Of a stretch of DNA of 64,000 nucleotides, positions 1 through 8,786 are shown in pieces; position 1 is the stretch's first letter; every line of letters begins with the position of its first letter. The position numbers were made by a program, and so were the translations under genes. A model generated the notes under the pieces. It did no database searches. It saw nothing but the letters and a program-made list of their open reading frames with translations, and had not been told where the DNA came from. The stretch spans positions 24,315 through 88,314 of the forward strand of contig CADBEB010000021.1 of NCBI GenBank assembly GCA_902793605.1, in the 5' to 3' direction. The DNA comes from an uncultured Eubacteriales bacterium. Lineage in GTDB: Bacteria; Bacillota; Clostridia; Christensenellales; Aristaeellaceae.

Positions 1-1
1 C

Positions 2-928
2 GGCGTCGATACCCGCATCCTCACCCCCGATCCGGACCTGGTCTCTGACCTCGCCGATCCCTATATCGCCAACGCCGTCAACTATGACTATGCCGACTTC
101 GGCAATCTCTACCTCCCCCGCCTGGAGAAGGTCCTCCTGCGCATCGGGATCTATAAATCCGCACCCTATCTCCTCAAGAACTACGGCCTTTACGATATGA
201 ACTATGTCAACACCGCCTCCTTTAAGATCCATAACGACCCGGAGACAAAGTACGGCAACTATGACTATGAGTTCTATGCGAAGCTGAGATCAAACGGCCT
301 CACCGTTTCAGATACCGCTGCCAAAGCCTTCCGCTTCTACCATACCGCCGGCACGCATATCGGCGTCTTCTGGGGCGAGGATCTCGTCCCCGATCCGAAC
401 CGCACCGGCACGGAGGACTATCCCGCCGCCCTGCGCGGCTGCTTCCGGAACGTCGAGGAGTATATCGCCCGCCTGAAGGACCTTGGCCTCTATGATTCCG
501 CCACCATCATCGTCACCGCGGACCACGGCTCCAACTTCGGCGTCCCGTATGGCCAGCCCCTGGAACGCACCACCTCCGCCACCCCTGTCATGATGGTCAA
601 GTATGCCCATTCCGACCTCACCCGGCCCCTGCAGGAGGATAAAGCTCCCGTCTCCCAGGACGAGCTCTTCGCCACCGTGGAGCAGGCCCTCTCCGCCGCC
701 CCCTCCGGCCTCGGCAGCGGAAAAACGTTTAAGGACTTCACCGAAGGTGAAGCCCGTGACCGTTTCTATGATTTTATCGCCTACCATAACCACCTGGCCG
801 GTGAGATCGCCGTCCGGGAATACCTCATCGACGGGGACGCCGAGGATATCGCGAACTATCACCTCACCGGCAACTGGTGGGACGTTCTCTACTCCGTCCA
901 GCCCATCAGCGACGAACCGTTCCCGTAA
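2..928 (+). CDS. Sulfatase/alkaline-phosphatase-superfamily protein, 3' part only
   Basis: The reading frame is open from base 2 to the TAA at 926-928, so the gene begins upstream of the window and only its last 308 codons are seen. The central TADHGSNFG motif is the metal-binding Asp-His pair typical of the sulfatase/phosphoglycerol-transferase fold (as in LtaS or MdoB relatives). A downstream His-rich stretch (FIAYHNHLAGE) is compatible with the same fold. The first internal ATG is at 197, but coding-like sequence continues in frame before it. It runs convergently toward the minus-strand cluster. In a polysaccharide locus such enzymes often add or remove phosphate-linked groups. That role is inference, and the substrate cannot be read from the fragment. 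Confidence 0.75.
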   Translation, partial: GVDTRILTPDPDLVSDLADPYIANAVNYDYADFGNLYLPRLEKVLLRIGIYKSAPYLLKNYGLYDMNYVNTASFKIHNDPETKYGNYDYEFYAKLRSNGLTVSDTAAKAFRFYHTAGTHIGVFWGEDLVPDPNRTGTEDYPAALRGCFRNVEEYIARLKDLGLYDSATIIVTADHGSNFGVPYGQPLERTTSATPVMMVKYAHSDLTRPLQEDKAPVSQDELFATVEQALSAAPSGLGSGKTFKDFTEGEARDRFYDFIAYHNHLAGEIAVREYLIDGDAEDIANYHLTGNWWDVLYSVQPISDEPFP

Positions 929-936
929 CCCCCTCC

Positions 937-1035
937 GTGTCATCTCGAGCGGAACGTAGTGGAGTCGAGAGATCTCCCCCGTTCCTCCCCCGTGTCATCT
1001 CGAGCGGAACGCAGTGGAGTCGAGAGATCTCCCCC
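937..1035. repeat. Two copies of the GTGTCAT...GATCTCC interspersed repeat
   Basis: Two ~44-bp copies lie in direct repeat between the convergent gene ends. Each starts GTGTCATCTCGAGC and ends GTCGAGAGATCTCCC, so the flanks form an imperfect palindrome (CTCGA...TCGAG). The same family recurs in many gaps of the GC-rich half. No gene is seen here. Confidence 0.85.
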
Positions 1036-1037
1036 GT

Positions 1038-2594
1038 TCACCTCAACGAGAAATCCTCCTTGTCTCTCGTAAGGTTCGGATTATAATACGGATCCCCTTC
1101 CTCCAGCACCCGGTACCATTTCCTCAGAAAGCGGTTCGTCTCCCCGACGAAGAACCGCTTTTTTTCTTCTGTATCCTCGTCTGCTCCCCGGCTCTTGCTC
1201 TCGTAGTGGGTCAGCTCCGCCCACGGGGTCCAAACGATATTGTACCCCGCCTCCCGGATCCGCAGGCACAGGTCCACGTCGTTGAACACCACGCTGAAGC
1301 TCTCGTCCAGCCCGTTCATTTCCTCGTACACCTTCCGCGGGATCATCATGCAGGCTGCCGTCACCGCGCTTACCTCCTGCGCGTAGCTCAGCCGCCCGTA
1401 ATATCCTTTGCTGTCCCCGGCCTCTCCGCGGAAGTAATGCCCCGCCAGCATCTTGATCCCGATGCCGATCCCTGCGTGCTGGATCGTCCCGTCCGGGTAA
1501 TACAGCTTTGCCCCGACCGCGCCGACATCTTCCCGCTGCGCGTACATCAGCATCTCCTGGATCCAGTCGGGACTCACGACCTCCGTATCGTTGTTCAGCA
1601 GCAGGATCTGTTCTCCCTTCGCCTCCCGGAAGCCGGCGTTGTTCACCGCGGAGTAGTTGAACTGGCCTTCCCGCCGGATCACCCGGATCCGTTCGTCCTT
1701 CCCGATCTCCTCGTAGTACCGGAAGGTCTCCTCGTCCTCGCTGTTGTTCTCGATGACGATGATCTCCCACTTCGGCCACGTCGTCTTTTCCCTTATGGAG
1801 TCGATGCACCGGGCCAGATCCTCCCGGTGGTCCTTGTTCGGGATCAGAATGGAGACCAGCGGTTCCCCCTCGATCGGGTCCTGCACCCGCCGGACCGCAG
1901 GCTGGAACGTCTCACCGGCAGGAATCCGCCGGTAGAACAGGATCTTCGGGACCCGCTCGACCCGCTCGGCCGCAGCCGCCATCTGGATCACCGCGTCCCA
2001 CCGCTCCTCCGGACTCATCCCGGCATAGCCTTCTGCCCCGGCCTTCTTAAGCAGAGCCTTGCTGCATGCGAAAAACGCCCCGCACACTTCGCATCCCCGC
2101 ATCGTGTCCGGTCCGTACCCCGGCTTGCACCAGGGGCGGTTCAGCTTCGCCGGCAGTGCCGTGAAGAAGTCTTCGTCTGTGTAGAGAAATTCCGCCCCGG
2201 TCTCGCAGATCGCCTTCGCGATCTCATACAGCGCCCCCGGATACAGCCATCCGTCCTCGTCCATGAACACGGCGTAGTCTTCTGCCGTCTCCCCGTCCGT
2301 TTCTCCAATCTCGAATCGGGTGTATGTCTGTTCCCGCAAGCTCGAAAGGGCTTCTTCCCGCACCTTCCCGTCTGCGTTCTTTCCCATTAGGATGATCTCG
2401 AACCGGATCGCCCGCGGCAGCGCAGCCGCCTGCGCCTTCCGCTCCCCCGGCGTCAGCTCCGGTCTCCGGGCAAGCTCCGCCCGGATCCGTTCGGTCTCAG
2501 CTTTCTCCCGGATCCGTCGCTTCGCCTCTCCTGGCCCCACCGTCCGGCAGTGCTTCACAAACCGCAGCCACTGCCTCATCCTGCTGTTACTCAC
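1038..2594 (-). CDS. GT2 glycosyltransferase with a degenerate N-terminal GT-like half
   Basis: The 518-aa protein has a clear GT-A (family 2) domain from about residue 245: PLVSILIPNKD, IVIENNS, then the LLLNNDTEVV nucleotide/metal loop (334-336 NND) and a conserved AVGAKLYYPDG stretch, as in rhamnosyl-type GT2 enzymes. Residues 65-225 look like a second, decayed GT2-like half (FLYTDEDFF). The start is a GTG preceded by GGGAG at about 9 bases; ATG codon 6 is a weaker alternative. It follows a GT1/GT4 gene and the rml genes, so transfer of a rhamnose-type residue is plausible but not shown. The acceptor is unknown. Confidence 0.85.
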   Translation of the reverse strand: MSNSRMRQWLRFVKHCRTVGPGEAKRRIREKAETERIRAELARRPELTPGERKAQAAALPRAIRFEIILMGKNADGKVREEALSSLREQTYTRFEIGETDGETAEDYAVFMDEDGWLYPGALYEIAKAICETGAEFLYTDEDFFTALPAKLNRPWCKPGYGPDTMRGCEVCGAFFACSKALLKKAGAEGYAGMSPEERWDAVIQMAAAAERVERVPKILFYRRIPAGETFQPAVRRVQDPIEGEPLVSILIPNKDHREDLARCIDSIREKTTWPKWEIIVIENNSEDEETFRYYEEIGKDERIRVIRREGQFNYSAVNNAGFREAKGEQILLLNNDTEVVSPDWIQEMLMYAQREDVGAVGAKLYYPDGTIQHAGIGIGIKMLAGHYFRGEAGDSKGYYGRLSYAQEVSAVTAACMMIPRKVYEEMNGLDESFSVVFNDVDLCLRIREAGYNIVWTPWAELTHYESKSRGADEDTEEKKRFFVGETNRFLRKWYRVLEEGDPYYNPNLTRDKEDFSLR

Positions 2595-2663
2595 TCAATT
2601 CTTCTCCCATAAAACAAAATAAGCTGGATAGAAAAAACACGTAGGGGATCGAACCGAAGGGGT

Positions 2664-2694
2664 AAACAGGGGGCGATCGGAAAGCCCCCTGTTT
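2664..2694 (-). repeat. Intergenic hairpin with invariant GATCGGAAA loop, copy A
   Basis: An 11-bp perfect stem (AAACAGGGGGC / GCCCCCTGTTT) encloses the 9-base loop GATCGGAAA (plus-strand sense). The motif CCGAAGGGGT lies just to its left. It sits directly after the stop codon of the glycosyltransferase gene that ends at 2705. Copies at 16030 and 17184 keep the loop and change the stem with pairing preserved. There is no clear T-tract for a simple terminator. Confidence 0.7.
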
Positions 2695-2704
2695 GAGTAC
2701 CACG

Positions 2705-3979
2705 CTATCCCAAAATCTGACTCATCCGTTCCTTTATTGCTTCAGCGCAGGCCTTCATGCTGAGTTTCTTTGAAATATACTGAAAGCCTTTTTCCGCTTT
2801 CTCTTTATAGTACTCCGGCTCATCCCTGAGCCTCTTCAGGAACTTCGCCGCCTGATGCGCATCCGGTTCCGCCCACTGCATGGTGCCGTCGTCTCCCGGA
2901 TACTCCCCGTTCACCGGCACCAGCTCATATCCCACCATGCATGCGCAGTCTTCATTCATGAATTCCGTGTTGGAACTCCAGTTCGTCGCCACGCACGGCG
3001 TCCCCAGCATCATCGCTTCCGCCATCACCAGGCCGAACCCTTCCGCCCGGTGCAGGCTGATGAACACGTCGCACAGCCGGATCAGGCTGTTCAGCTTCTT
3101 CTTCTCCATCCGCTCCGTGATCAGCACATATCCGGTCTTTCCGCCCAGGTGCTCCTCCACAAAGGCGATGTCCTCGTCCTTCGGGTTGTTGATCTTGATC
3201 ACCAGCTTCGCGTGCTCCGGGTTCTCCCCGTATGCCTCCCGGAACGCGTCGATCGCCGCTCCCGGGTTCTTCCGTCCCGCCGCGCTCCGGCTGTCGAACA
3301 TCATCAGCGCCAGGAAGTCCTCTTCCGAAAGCCCGAAGTCTGCCCGCGTCAGCTTCCCGTCGTACGGGGCTTCCATCCCGTAGGGGATCACCGTCACCGG
3401 CTTGTCCGTCTCCTTCCGGACTGCCTCCGCGATAAACCCGCTCGGTGCCCAGATCTCGTCCACATAATCGAACATCGGTATCCAGTCCCTTGGTACCCGT
3501 TCCAGTTCCCACAGGAACACCCCGATGTTGTAGTGCCGGTCAAACTGCTTTTTCGGGAAGATCGCCACCGCGTACTGCCATTCCGGCGGATTGATATGCA
3601 CCACGTTGATCGCGTATTTGTTCTCGACCGTCAGCCACCCGTCAAAGCTCCTGTCGCTCTGGGGCAGTTCCGCCACAAAGTCCAGGTTCAGCAGCGTGTG
3701 GGGGATCTTTCCTTCCTCCAGCGTCCGGGCATACAGCTTCGCCCCCTGGGAAAGGCCGATCTCGCTCCGGAACAGGCCGTACAGGTTGATCCCCTCCGGA
3801 TACCGCCCCGGCTCATAAGGCTTCGGGATCTCCTCCTGCCGCACGACTTTCTTCTCCAGCGGCTTGCTTACCATATGCCGGATCCTGGCCGGGATCACCT
3901 TTTTAAACCAGGCATTCTCGTCGCGCATCATCTCCCTGATCCGCACCTTCACTCCATGCCTGATACTGTCTATACCCAT
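2705..3979 (-). CDS. GT4-type (GT-B) glycosyltransferase
   Basis: The 424-aa soluble protein has a GT-B fold signature. The C-terminal donor-binding part contains SLHRAEGFGLVMAEAM, the E-x7-E motif of family-4 retaining enzymes, followed by GTPCVATNWSSNTEF. The N-terminal 60 residues are basic and helical, which may mediate membrane contact. The ATG abuts the rmlB stop codon with no gap, implying translational coupling. Location right after rmlB suggests a rhamnose donor, but donor and acceptor are inferred from context only. Confidence 0.85.
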   Translation of the reverse strand: MGIDSIRHGVKVRIREMMRDENAWFKKVIPARIRHMVSKPLEKKVVRQEEIPKPYEPGRYPEGINLYGLFRSEIGLSQGAKLYARTLEEGKIPHTLLNLDFVAELPQSDRSFDGWLTVENKYAINVVHINPPEWQYAVAIFPKKQFDRHYNIGVFLWELERVPRDWIPMFDYVDEIWAPSGFIAEAVRKETDKPVTVIPYGMEAPYDGKLTRADFGLSEEDFLALMMFDSRSAAGRKNPGAAIDAFREAYGENPEHAKLVIKINNPKDEDIAFVEEHLGGKTGYVLITERMEKKKLNSLIRLCDVFISLHRAEGFGLVMAEAMMLGTPCVATNWSSNTEFMNEDCACMVGYELVPVNGEYPGDDGTMQWAEPDAHQAAKFLKRLRDEPEYYKEKAEKGFQYISKKLSMKACAEAIKERMSQILG

Positions 3980-4999
3980 TTATCTGTTCCCGTACATCTT
4001 CTCGTAATAATTCTGGTATTCCCCGCTGATGATCTCTTCCCACCATTCCCGGTTATCCAGATACCAGGCAATGGTCTTCTTGATCCCATCGGCAAACTTC
4101 GTTTCCGGCAGCCACCCAAGTTCATTATGGATCTTGGTTGGGTCAATGGCGTACCGCATATCGTGCCCCTTCCGGTCCGTCACATACGTGATCAGGCTTT
4201 CCGGCTTCCCCAGCTCCTTGCAGATCAGCTTCACGATGTCGATGTTCGCCATCTCGTTGTGCCCGCCGATGTTGTAGACCTCCCCGACCCGGCCCTTGTG
4301 GATGATCAGGTCGATGGCCTTGCAGTGGTCTTCCACATACAGCCAGTCGCGCACGTTCTTTCCCTCGCCGTAGACCGGCAGGGGCTTGTCGTTCAGCGCG
4401 TTCGCGATCATCAGGGGGATCAGCTTCTCCGGGAAGTGATACGGCCCGTAGTTGTTCGAGCACCGCGAGATCGTGCACGGCAGCCCGTAGGTCCGGTGAT
4501 ACGCCATCACCAGCAGGTCCGCCGCCGCCTTCGAGCTGGAATACGGGCTGGATGTATGGATCGGCGTCTCTTCCGTGAACAGCAGGTCCGGCCGGTCCAG
4601 CGGCAGGTCGCCGTACACCTCGTCCGTCGATACCTGGTGGTACCGCGTGATCCCGTACTTCCGGCATGCGTCCATCAGCACCGCCGTCCCCATGATGTTC
4701 GTCTGCAGGAAGATTCCCGGATCCTCGATGCTCCGGTCCACATGGCTCTCCGCCGCGAAGTTCACCACGATGTCCGGCTTCTCTTCCTCAAACAGTCGGT
4801 ATACCGCCTCCCGGTCGCAGATATCGTCCTTCACAAACCGGAACTGCGGGTTGTCCATCACGCCCTTCAGCGTGCTCAGGTTCCCCGCGTACGTCAGCTT
4901 GTCCAGGCATACGATCCGGTATTCCGGATACTTCCCCAGCATATGGAACACAAAATTACTCCCGATAAACCCCGCTCCGCCGGTCACAATAATAGTCAT
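3980..4999 (-). CDS. rmlB: dTDP-glucose 4,6-dehydratase (RmlB)
   Basis: The 339-aa extended short-chain dehydrogenase converts dTDP-glucose to dTDP-4-keto-6-deoxyglucose. The N-terminal TGGAGFIGSNF is the NAD-binding glycine motif. STDEVYG and the YSSSKAAAD segment carry the catalytic Thr-Asp-Glu and Tyr-x3-Lys set, and SRCSNNYGPYHFPEKLIP is the family substrate loop. I chose ATG at 4999 because GGAGG sits nine bases upstream. The longer frame to 5041 adds a non-homologous tail and lacks a ribosome site. rmlC and rmlA lie upstream on the same strand. No rmlD is visible in the window. Confidence 0.96.
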   Translation of the reverse strand: MTIIVTGGAGFIGSNFVFHMLGKYPEYRIVCLDKLTYAGNLSTLKGVMDNPQFRFVKDDICDREAVYRLFEEEKPDIVVNFAAESHVDRSIEDPGIFLQTNIMGTAVLMDACRKYGITRYHQVSTDEVYGDLPLDRPDLLFTEETPIHTSSPYSSSKAAADLLVMAYHRTYGLPCTISRCSNNYGPYHFPEKLIPLMIANALNDKPLPVYGEGKNVRDWLYVEDHCKAIDLIIHKGRVGEVYNIGGHNEMANIDIVKLICKELGKPESLITYVTDRKGHDMRYAIDPTKIHNELGWLPETKFADGIKKTIAWYLDNREWWEEIISGEYQNYYEKMYGNR

Positions 5000-5020
5000 T
5001 TGACAGTACCTCCAAAAATA

Positions 5021-5156
5021 ACTCAAATGATCAAACTCCAAACTTTTCCCAGTAGCCGAAGGGGTTCAAAAAAACAACCTGAATAATCAAACCCCAAACT
5101 TTTTCCAGTGGCCGAAGGGGTCCAAAGAAACTTAAATAGTCAACCCCTGAACTCCC
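5021..5156. repeat. Tandem array, about 2.5 copies of a ~56-bp unit containing GCCGAAGGGGT
   Basis: Copies lie at 5021-5070 and 5077-5127, with a partial third at 5129-5156. Each begins like ACTCAAATGATCAAACTCC and carries CCAGTRGCCGAAGGGGTYC. The GCCGAAGGGG core is also next to the GATCGGAAA hairpins at 2664, 16030 and 17184, so it appears to be one module of that family without its hairpin. Confidence 0.75.
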
Positions 5157-5228
5157 CGTGGTACTGTAGGGACGGTTCTCGCAGTAACACGAATGTGGAA
5201 CGAGAGAACCGTCCCTATCCGTACCACG
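5157..5228. repeat. Palindromic GGGACGGTTC element, copy 1
   Basis: This 72-bp nested palindrome has outer arms CGTGGTAC/GTACCACG and inner arms GGGACGGTTCTC/GAGAACCGTCCC around a short variable centre with AACACGAATGTGG. It is one of eight related copies in the window (5157, 5833, 7254, 14809, 19435, 20588, 21793, 33255), all between genes. The shape resembles REP/MITE elements moved in trans; that is inference. Confidence 0.85.
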
Positions 5229-5232
5229 GACA

Positions 5233-5799
5233 TCACTTCAACTCTTCATACGTAAAGTTGCAATCACTCTCATCCAGCATCGGAGCACCCATGTCTTTCT
5301 GACTCAGCAGCTCCTCCTTCACTTCTCCCCACTCAACCCCGATCGTCGGATCATCAAACCGGATTCCCCGGTCGCATTCCTTGCTGTACAGTTGATCCAC
5401 CTTATACACAAACTCCACGTCGTCCGTCAGCGTCTTGAACCCGTGCCCGAACCCCCGCGGGATCATCAGCATCCGCTTGTTCTCCGCGCTGAGCTCCACA
5501 GCAACCCACTGTTTATACGTCGGACTGCCCTTCCGCAGGTCAACCGCCACGTCCATCACGGCGCCCTTGGTCACCCGCACCAGCTTCGCCTGCGCCATCG
5601 GCATGTTCTGAAAATGGATTCCCCGCAGGATTCCCTTCTGAGCGGAATAGCTCTGGTTGTCCTGCACGAAATCATAGTGCAGTCCCATCTCCTCAAAGTT
5701 CCTCGTACTCCATGTCTCCATGAAGTACCCCCGCTGGTCTCCGAACACCTGCGGCTCAATGATATACACTCCGGGCAGTTTCGTCTCGATCTTCTTCAA
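5233..5799 (-). CDS. rmlC: dTDP-4-dehydrorhamnose 3,5-epimerase (RmlC)
   Basis: The 188-aa cupin-fold epimerase acts after RmlB in dTDP-L-rhamnose synthesis. The family core is intact: QDNQSYSAQKGILRGIHFQ with the catalytic His at 62, DVAVDLRKGSPTY, PRGFGHGF, and YKVDQLYSKECDRGIRFDD with the second catalytic residue Tyr138. Length is normal for the family. It lies between rmlA and rmlB on the minus strand, separated from each by gaps full of repeats, so co-transcription is plausible but not tight. Confidence 0.96.
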   Translation of the reverse strand: MKKIETKLPGVYIIEPQVFGDQRGYFMETWSTRNFEEMGLHYDFVQDNQSYSAQKGILRGIHFQNMPMAQAKLVRVTKGAVMDVAVDLRKGSPTYKQWVAVELSAENKRMLMIPRGFGHGFKTLTDDVEFVYKVDQLYSKECDRGIRFDDPTIGVEWGEVKEELLSQKDMGAPMLDESDCNFTYEELK

Positions 5800-5832
5800 A
5801 GCTCATACCTCCAGACCTTATAAGCGACGCTT

Positions 5833-5900
5833 GTGGAACAAGGGGACGGTTCTCACAGTTACACGAATGTGGAACGAGAGAACCGTCCCCGCCGTTCCAC
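5833..5900. repeat. Palindromic GGGACGGTTC element, copy 2
   Basis: Outer arms GTGGAAC/GTTCCAC differ from copy 1 but pair with each other. Inner arms are GGGGACGGTTCTC/GAGAACCGTCCCC. Compensatory change in the outer arms supports a selected structure. Confidence 0.85.
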
Positions 5901-5905
5901 TCCCC

Positions 5906-6194
5906 GTGTCATTTCGACTAAGCGCAGCGCGTGGAGAAATCTCCCCCGTTTCATGCAACCCGTTCTGAAGGAGATCCCTCAACTGGGGATCCGGCCGGGA
6001 GATCCCTTGTAGGGTCATTGACTTCCGCCGGTTCTCAGCGAAAACGAGCGCCAGCGAAGTTTAAGCGCTTGAACCGCTGCAGGAATCACTAAGCGGGAGC
6101 GCTGACGCGTGCGGTGCGCGAGAGTCACGACTGTGACTCCGCGGTGCGCGTGCGTTTCCTTACCGAAATGGGACTACCGGCATCAGGATCCCTT
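5906..6194. other. Gap between rmlA and rmlC: GTGTCAT repeat plus GC-rich GCGCTGACGCG repeat; no gene seen
   Basis: 5906-5950 is a GTGTCATTTCGACTAAGCGC...GAGAAATCTCC copy. 5985-6090 contains fragments resembling the composite element seen at 19320 (TCTCAGCGAAAACGAGC). 6095-6172 carries GCGCTGACGCGTGCGGTGCG...GCGTGCGTTTCCTT, shared with 32153-32190. The copy here has an extra ~30 bp with the palindrome AGTCACGACTGTGACT. No plausible reading frame with a ribosome site was found. Confidence 0.6.
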
Positions 6195-7079
6195 TCAATA
6201 CCTTACTTTCCCTTCCGCAACCGCCTTCAGATGCGCCCCGTAAGGGCTCTTCCCGTACCGTTCAGCGGACTCAAGCAGCTTCTCCTTTGAGATCCACTGA
6301 TTCACATAGGCGATCTCCTCCGGCGCGGAGATCACGATACTCTGCCTTTTCTGGATCATCTGCACGAAATCGGCGGCCTCCACCAGGCTGTCCATCGTCC
6401 CGGTGTCCAGCCACGCGAACCCGCGCCCCAGCCGCTGCACGTCCAGCCTCTCCTGCTTCAGGTACATGTCGTTCAGCGTCGTGATCTCCAGCTCGCCCCG
6501 CGCGCTCGGCTTCACCTTATGCGCCATGGCCGAAACTCCCCTGGGATAGAAATACAGCCCCGTGATGCAGTAGTTGCTCTTCGGGTTCTTCGGCTTCTCC
6601 TCAACGGACAGCACCTTCCCGTTCTCGTCGAACTCGACGATCCCGAACCGCTCCGGATCGTGCACATAGTACCCGAAGATCGTCGCCCGTCCGCTTTCCG
6701 CGTCCGCCGCGGCTTCCTTCAGAACCTTTCGGAACCCGTTCCCGTAGAAGATGTTGTCCCCCAGCACCATCGCGCAGGCATCGTCCCCGATGAACTCTTC
6801 GCCCAGCAGGAATGCCTGGGCCAGCCCGTCCGGGCTCGGCTGCACCTTGTATTCCAGGTGGATGCCGAACTGGCTCCCGTCCCCCAGCAGGTGCTCAAAC
6901 CGTGGGGTATCGTCCGGCGTGGAGATGATCAGGATCTCCCGGATCCCCGCCAGCATCAGCGTGCTCAGCGGATAATAGATCATCGGCTTGTCGTATACCG
7001 GCAGCAGCTGCTTCGACGTCACCATCGTCAGCGGATACAGTCTCGTCCCCGCTCCCCCGGCCAGCACAATCCCTTTCAT
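6195..7079 (-). CDS. rmlA: Glucose-1-phosphate thymidylyltransferase (RmlA)
   Basis: The 294-aa nucleotidyltransferase makes dTDP-glucose from dTTP and glucose-1-phosphate, the first rhamnose-pathway step. The N-terminus has [11 protein letters not shown], the nucleotide-binding signature, followed by [27 protein letters not shown] carries the metal-binding Asp, and the [22 protein letters not shown] segment is typical of RmlA. ITGLYFYP and the C-terminal allosteric-site region are present. Length is that of the short RmlA class. It is the first of the three rml genes in transcription order (rmlA, rmlC, rmlB). Confidence 0.96.
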   Translation of the reverse strand: MKGIVLAGGAGTRLYPLTMVTSKQLLPVYDKPMIYYPLSTLMLAGIREILIISTPDDTPRFEHLLGDGSQFGIHLEYKVQPSPDGLAQAFLLGEEFIGDDACAMVLGDNIFYGNGFRKVLKEAAADAESGRATIFGYYVHDPERFGIVEFDENGKVLSVEEKPKNPKSNYCITGLYFYPRGVSAMAHKVKPSARGELEITTLNDMYLKQERLDVQRLGRGFAWLDTGTMDSLVEAADFVQMIQKRQSIVISAPEEIAYVNQWISKEKLLESAERYGKSPYGAHLKAVAEGKVRY

Positions 7080-7102
7080 TGGAACAACCCCTTTCTTCCT
7101 TA

Positions 7103-7223
7103 TGTGTCATCCTGAGCTTGCCGAAGGATCTCCCTCTCCCGGTGTCATTTCGACCAAGGCCAAAGGCCGCGTGGAGAAATCTCCCCCTCCCGGTGTCATT
7201 TCGAGCGAAGTCGAGAAATCTCC
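7103..7223. repeat. Three copies of the GTGTCAT...ATCTCC repeat
   Basis: Copies lie at 7103-7133, 7142-7187 and 7192-7223. The middle copy has the long form (CGACCAAGGCCAAAGGCCGCGTGGAG), the others the short form (GAGCGAAGTCGAGAAATC). They are located upstream of rmlA between it and ugd. Confidence 0.8.
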
Positions 7224-7253
7224 TTCGTCACACATTCCACCCAGTCAATCCCC

Positions 7254-7322
7254 GCGGAACAAGGGGACTGTCCATTTTGTTACGCTTTAGCGGAACCAAA
7301 GGGACTGTCCCCGACGTTCCGT
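7254..7322. repeat. Divergent palindromic element, copy 3 (GGGACTGTCC type)
   Basis: This is the same layout as the GGGACGGTTC family, with outer arms CGGAAC/GTTCCG, but the inner sequence is AAGGGGACTGTCC and AAAGGGACTGTCCCC. The inner arms are no longer a clean inverted repeat, so this copy is a variant or decayed. Confidence 0.65.
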
Positions 7323-7337
7323 CGGAAAGCCCGTACC

Positions 7338-8576
7338 TCAATCCCTCTGATAAATATCCCGCGTGTAAACCTTTTCCATAACATCAGTCAGGCAACTGTC
7401 CATTCTGTTCGCTACGATGACCTGACTGAGCTCCTTGAACCGTTCCAGATCCCCGATCACCTTGCTCCCGAAGAACGTCGTCCCGTCCTCCAGCGTCGGC
7501 TCATAGATCACCAGCGTCACGCCCTTCGCCTTCAGCCGCTTCATGATCCCCTGGATCGAGCTCTGCCGGAAGTTGTCGCTGTTCGTCTTCATCGTCAGCC
7601 GGTAGATCCCGATGACGATCTCCTTCTCCTTCGCCGGGTCGTACCGGTTGTCGTCGCTGTATCCGTATCCGCCGGCCTTCTGCAGTATCCGGTCGGCGAT
7701 GAAGTCCTTTCTCGTCCGGTTGCTCTCCACCACCGCCGTCATCATGTTCTGCGGCACCTGCGCGTAGTTCGCCAGCAGCTGCTTCGTGTCCTTCGGCAGG
7801 CAATACCCGCCGTAGCCGAAGCTCGGATTGTTGTAGTGCGTCCCGATCCGCGGATCCAGGCACACGCCCTCGATGATGCTCTTCGTATCCAGCCCGTTCA
7901 TCTCCGCGTACGTGTCCAGCTCGTTGAAGTAGCTCACCCGCAGCGCCAGGTACGTATTCGCGAACAGCTTGACCGCTTCCGCCTCCGTCCGGTTCATCAG
8001 CAGCACCGGAACGTCTTCCTTCAGCGCCGCTTCCTTCAGCATCCCCGCGAAGATCTCCGCTGCCTTCACCTGCTCCGGATCCTTCATGTCCGTCCCGACC
8101 ACGATCCGGCTCGGATATAGGTTGTCGTATAACGCCTTGCTTTCCCGCAGGAATTCCGGGCTGAACAGGATCCGGTCCGTCCCGTACTTTGCCCGTACGC
8201 TCTCCGTATACCCCACCGGGATCGTGCTCTTGATCACCAGCCAGGCCTGCGGGTTCGCCTTCATCGCCAGCTCGATCACGCTCTCCACAGCCCGCGTGTC
8301 GAAGAAGTTCTTCACCGGGTCGTAGTTCGTCGGCGCGGCGATCACGATATAGTCCACCTCGCGATACGCGCTTTCCCCGTCCAGCGTCGCCGTCAGGTCC
8401 AGCTCCTTCTCCGCAAAGTATTTCTCGATGTATTCATCCCGGATCGGGCTCTCCCGCCGGTTGATCATCTCCACCTTCTCCGGCACGATGTCGACCGCCT
8501 TCACCGGATACCGCTGGCTCAGCAGCACCGCCATGGAAAGCCCCACATACCCCGTTCCCGCAACTGCGATCTTCAC
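7338..8576 (-). CDS. ugd: UDP-glucose 6-dehydrogenase
   Basis: The 412-aa enzyme oxidises UDP-glucose to UDP-glucuronic acid. The N-terminal GTGYVGLS is the NAD-binding motif and [11 protein letters not shown] holds the catalytic Cys259. [16 protein letters not shown] and the C-terminal [16 protein letters not shown] segment match the short Ugd class. The start is GTG (8576-8574) with GGGAGG six to eight bases upstream; no better ATG exists. A promoter is seen at 8684-8712. UDP-GlcA could feed the polymer that the C5-epimerase-like protein at 45545 may modify. That link is inference. Confidence 0.95.
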   Translation of the reverse strand: MKIAVAGTGYVGLSMAVLLSQRYPVKAVDIVPEKVEMINRRESPIRDEYIEKYFAEKELDLTATLDGESAYREVDYIVIAAPTNYDPVKNFFDTRAVESVIELAMKANPQAWLVIKSTIPVGYTESVRAKYGTDRILFSPEFLRESKALYDNLYPSRIVVGTDMKDPEQVKAAEIFAGMLKEAALKEDVPVLLMNRTEAEAVKLFANTYLALRVSYFNELDTYAEMNGLDTKSIIEGVCLDPRIGTHYNNPSFGYGGYCLPKDTKQLLANYAQVPQNMMTAVVESNRTRKDFIADRILQKAGGYGYSDDNRYDPAKEKEIVIGIYRLTMKTNSDNFRQSSIQGIMKRLKAKGVTLVIYEPTLEDGTTFFGSKVIGDLERFKELSQVIVANRMDSCLTDVMEKVYTRDIYQRD

Positions 8577-8591
8577 CGGCGATCCTCCCTT

Positions 8592-8632
8592 TGAGTGTTT
8601 TTAGTGTTTTAGTGTTTTAGTGTTCAGTGTCG
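8592..8632. repeat. Short AGTGTTTT tandem repeat in the ugd leader
   Basis: About four head-to-tail units of AGTGTTTT(T) (minus strand AAAACACT) fall between the ugd promoter and its ribosome site. It could be slippage-prone. No regulator is recognised. Confidence 0.6.
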
Positions 8633-8683
8633 GCATTTTCGCCCGAATAACTCTGTCCTGAACGCACAGACTTTTACATATAT

Positions 8684-8712
8684 ATAATACCACAAAGCAT
8701 GATTTCTTCCAA
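8684..8712 (-). promoter_or_regulatory. Sigma-70-type promoter for ugd
   Basis: On the minus strand TTGGAA (8712-8707) and TATTAT (8689-8684) are separated by exactly 17 bases, about 110 bases before the ugd GTG. The surrounding stretch is AT-rich compared with neighbouring genes. It likely drives ugd and perhaps the rml genes downstream. Confidence 0.6.
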
Positions 8713-8786
8713 CTGCAACAACGGCAGCATATATAAAACATGCTGCCGGAAAGCCCTCGCTTTGGTTTAGTACACATAGTAAACAT

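Noticed and set aside
5000..5041. Longer start for rmlB.
   Set aside because: The extra residues precede the NAD-binding motif by an unusual distance, and GGAGG directly supports ATG 4999.
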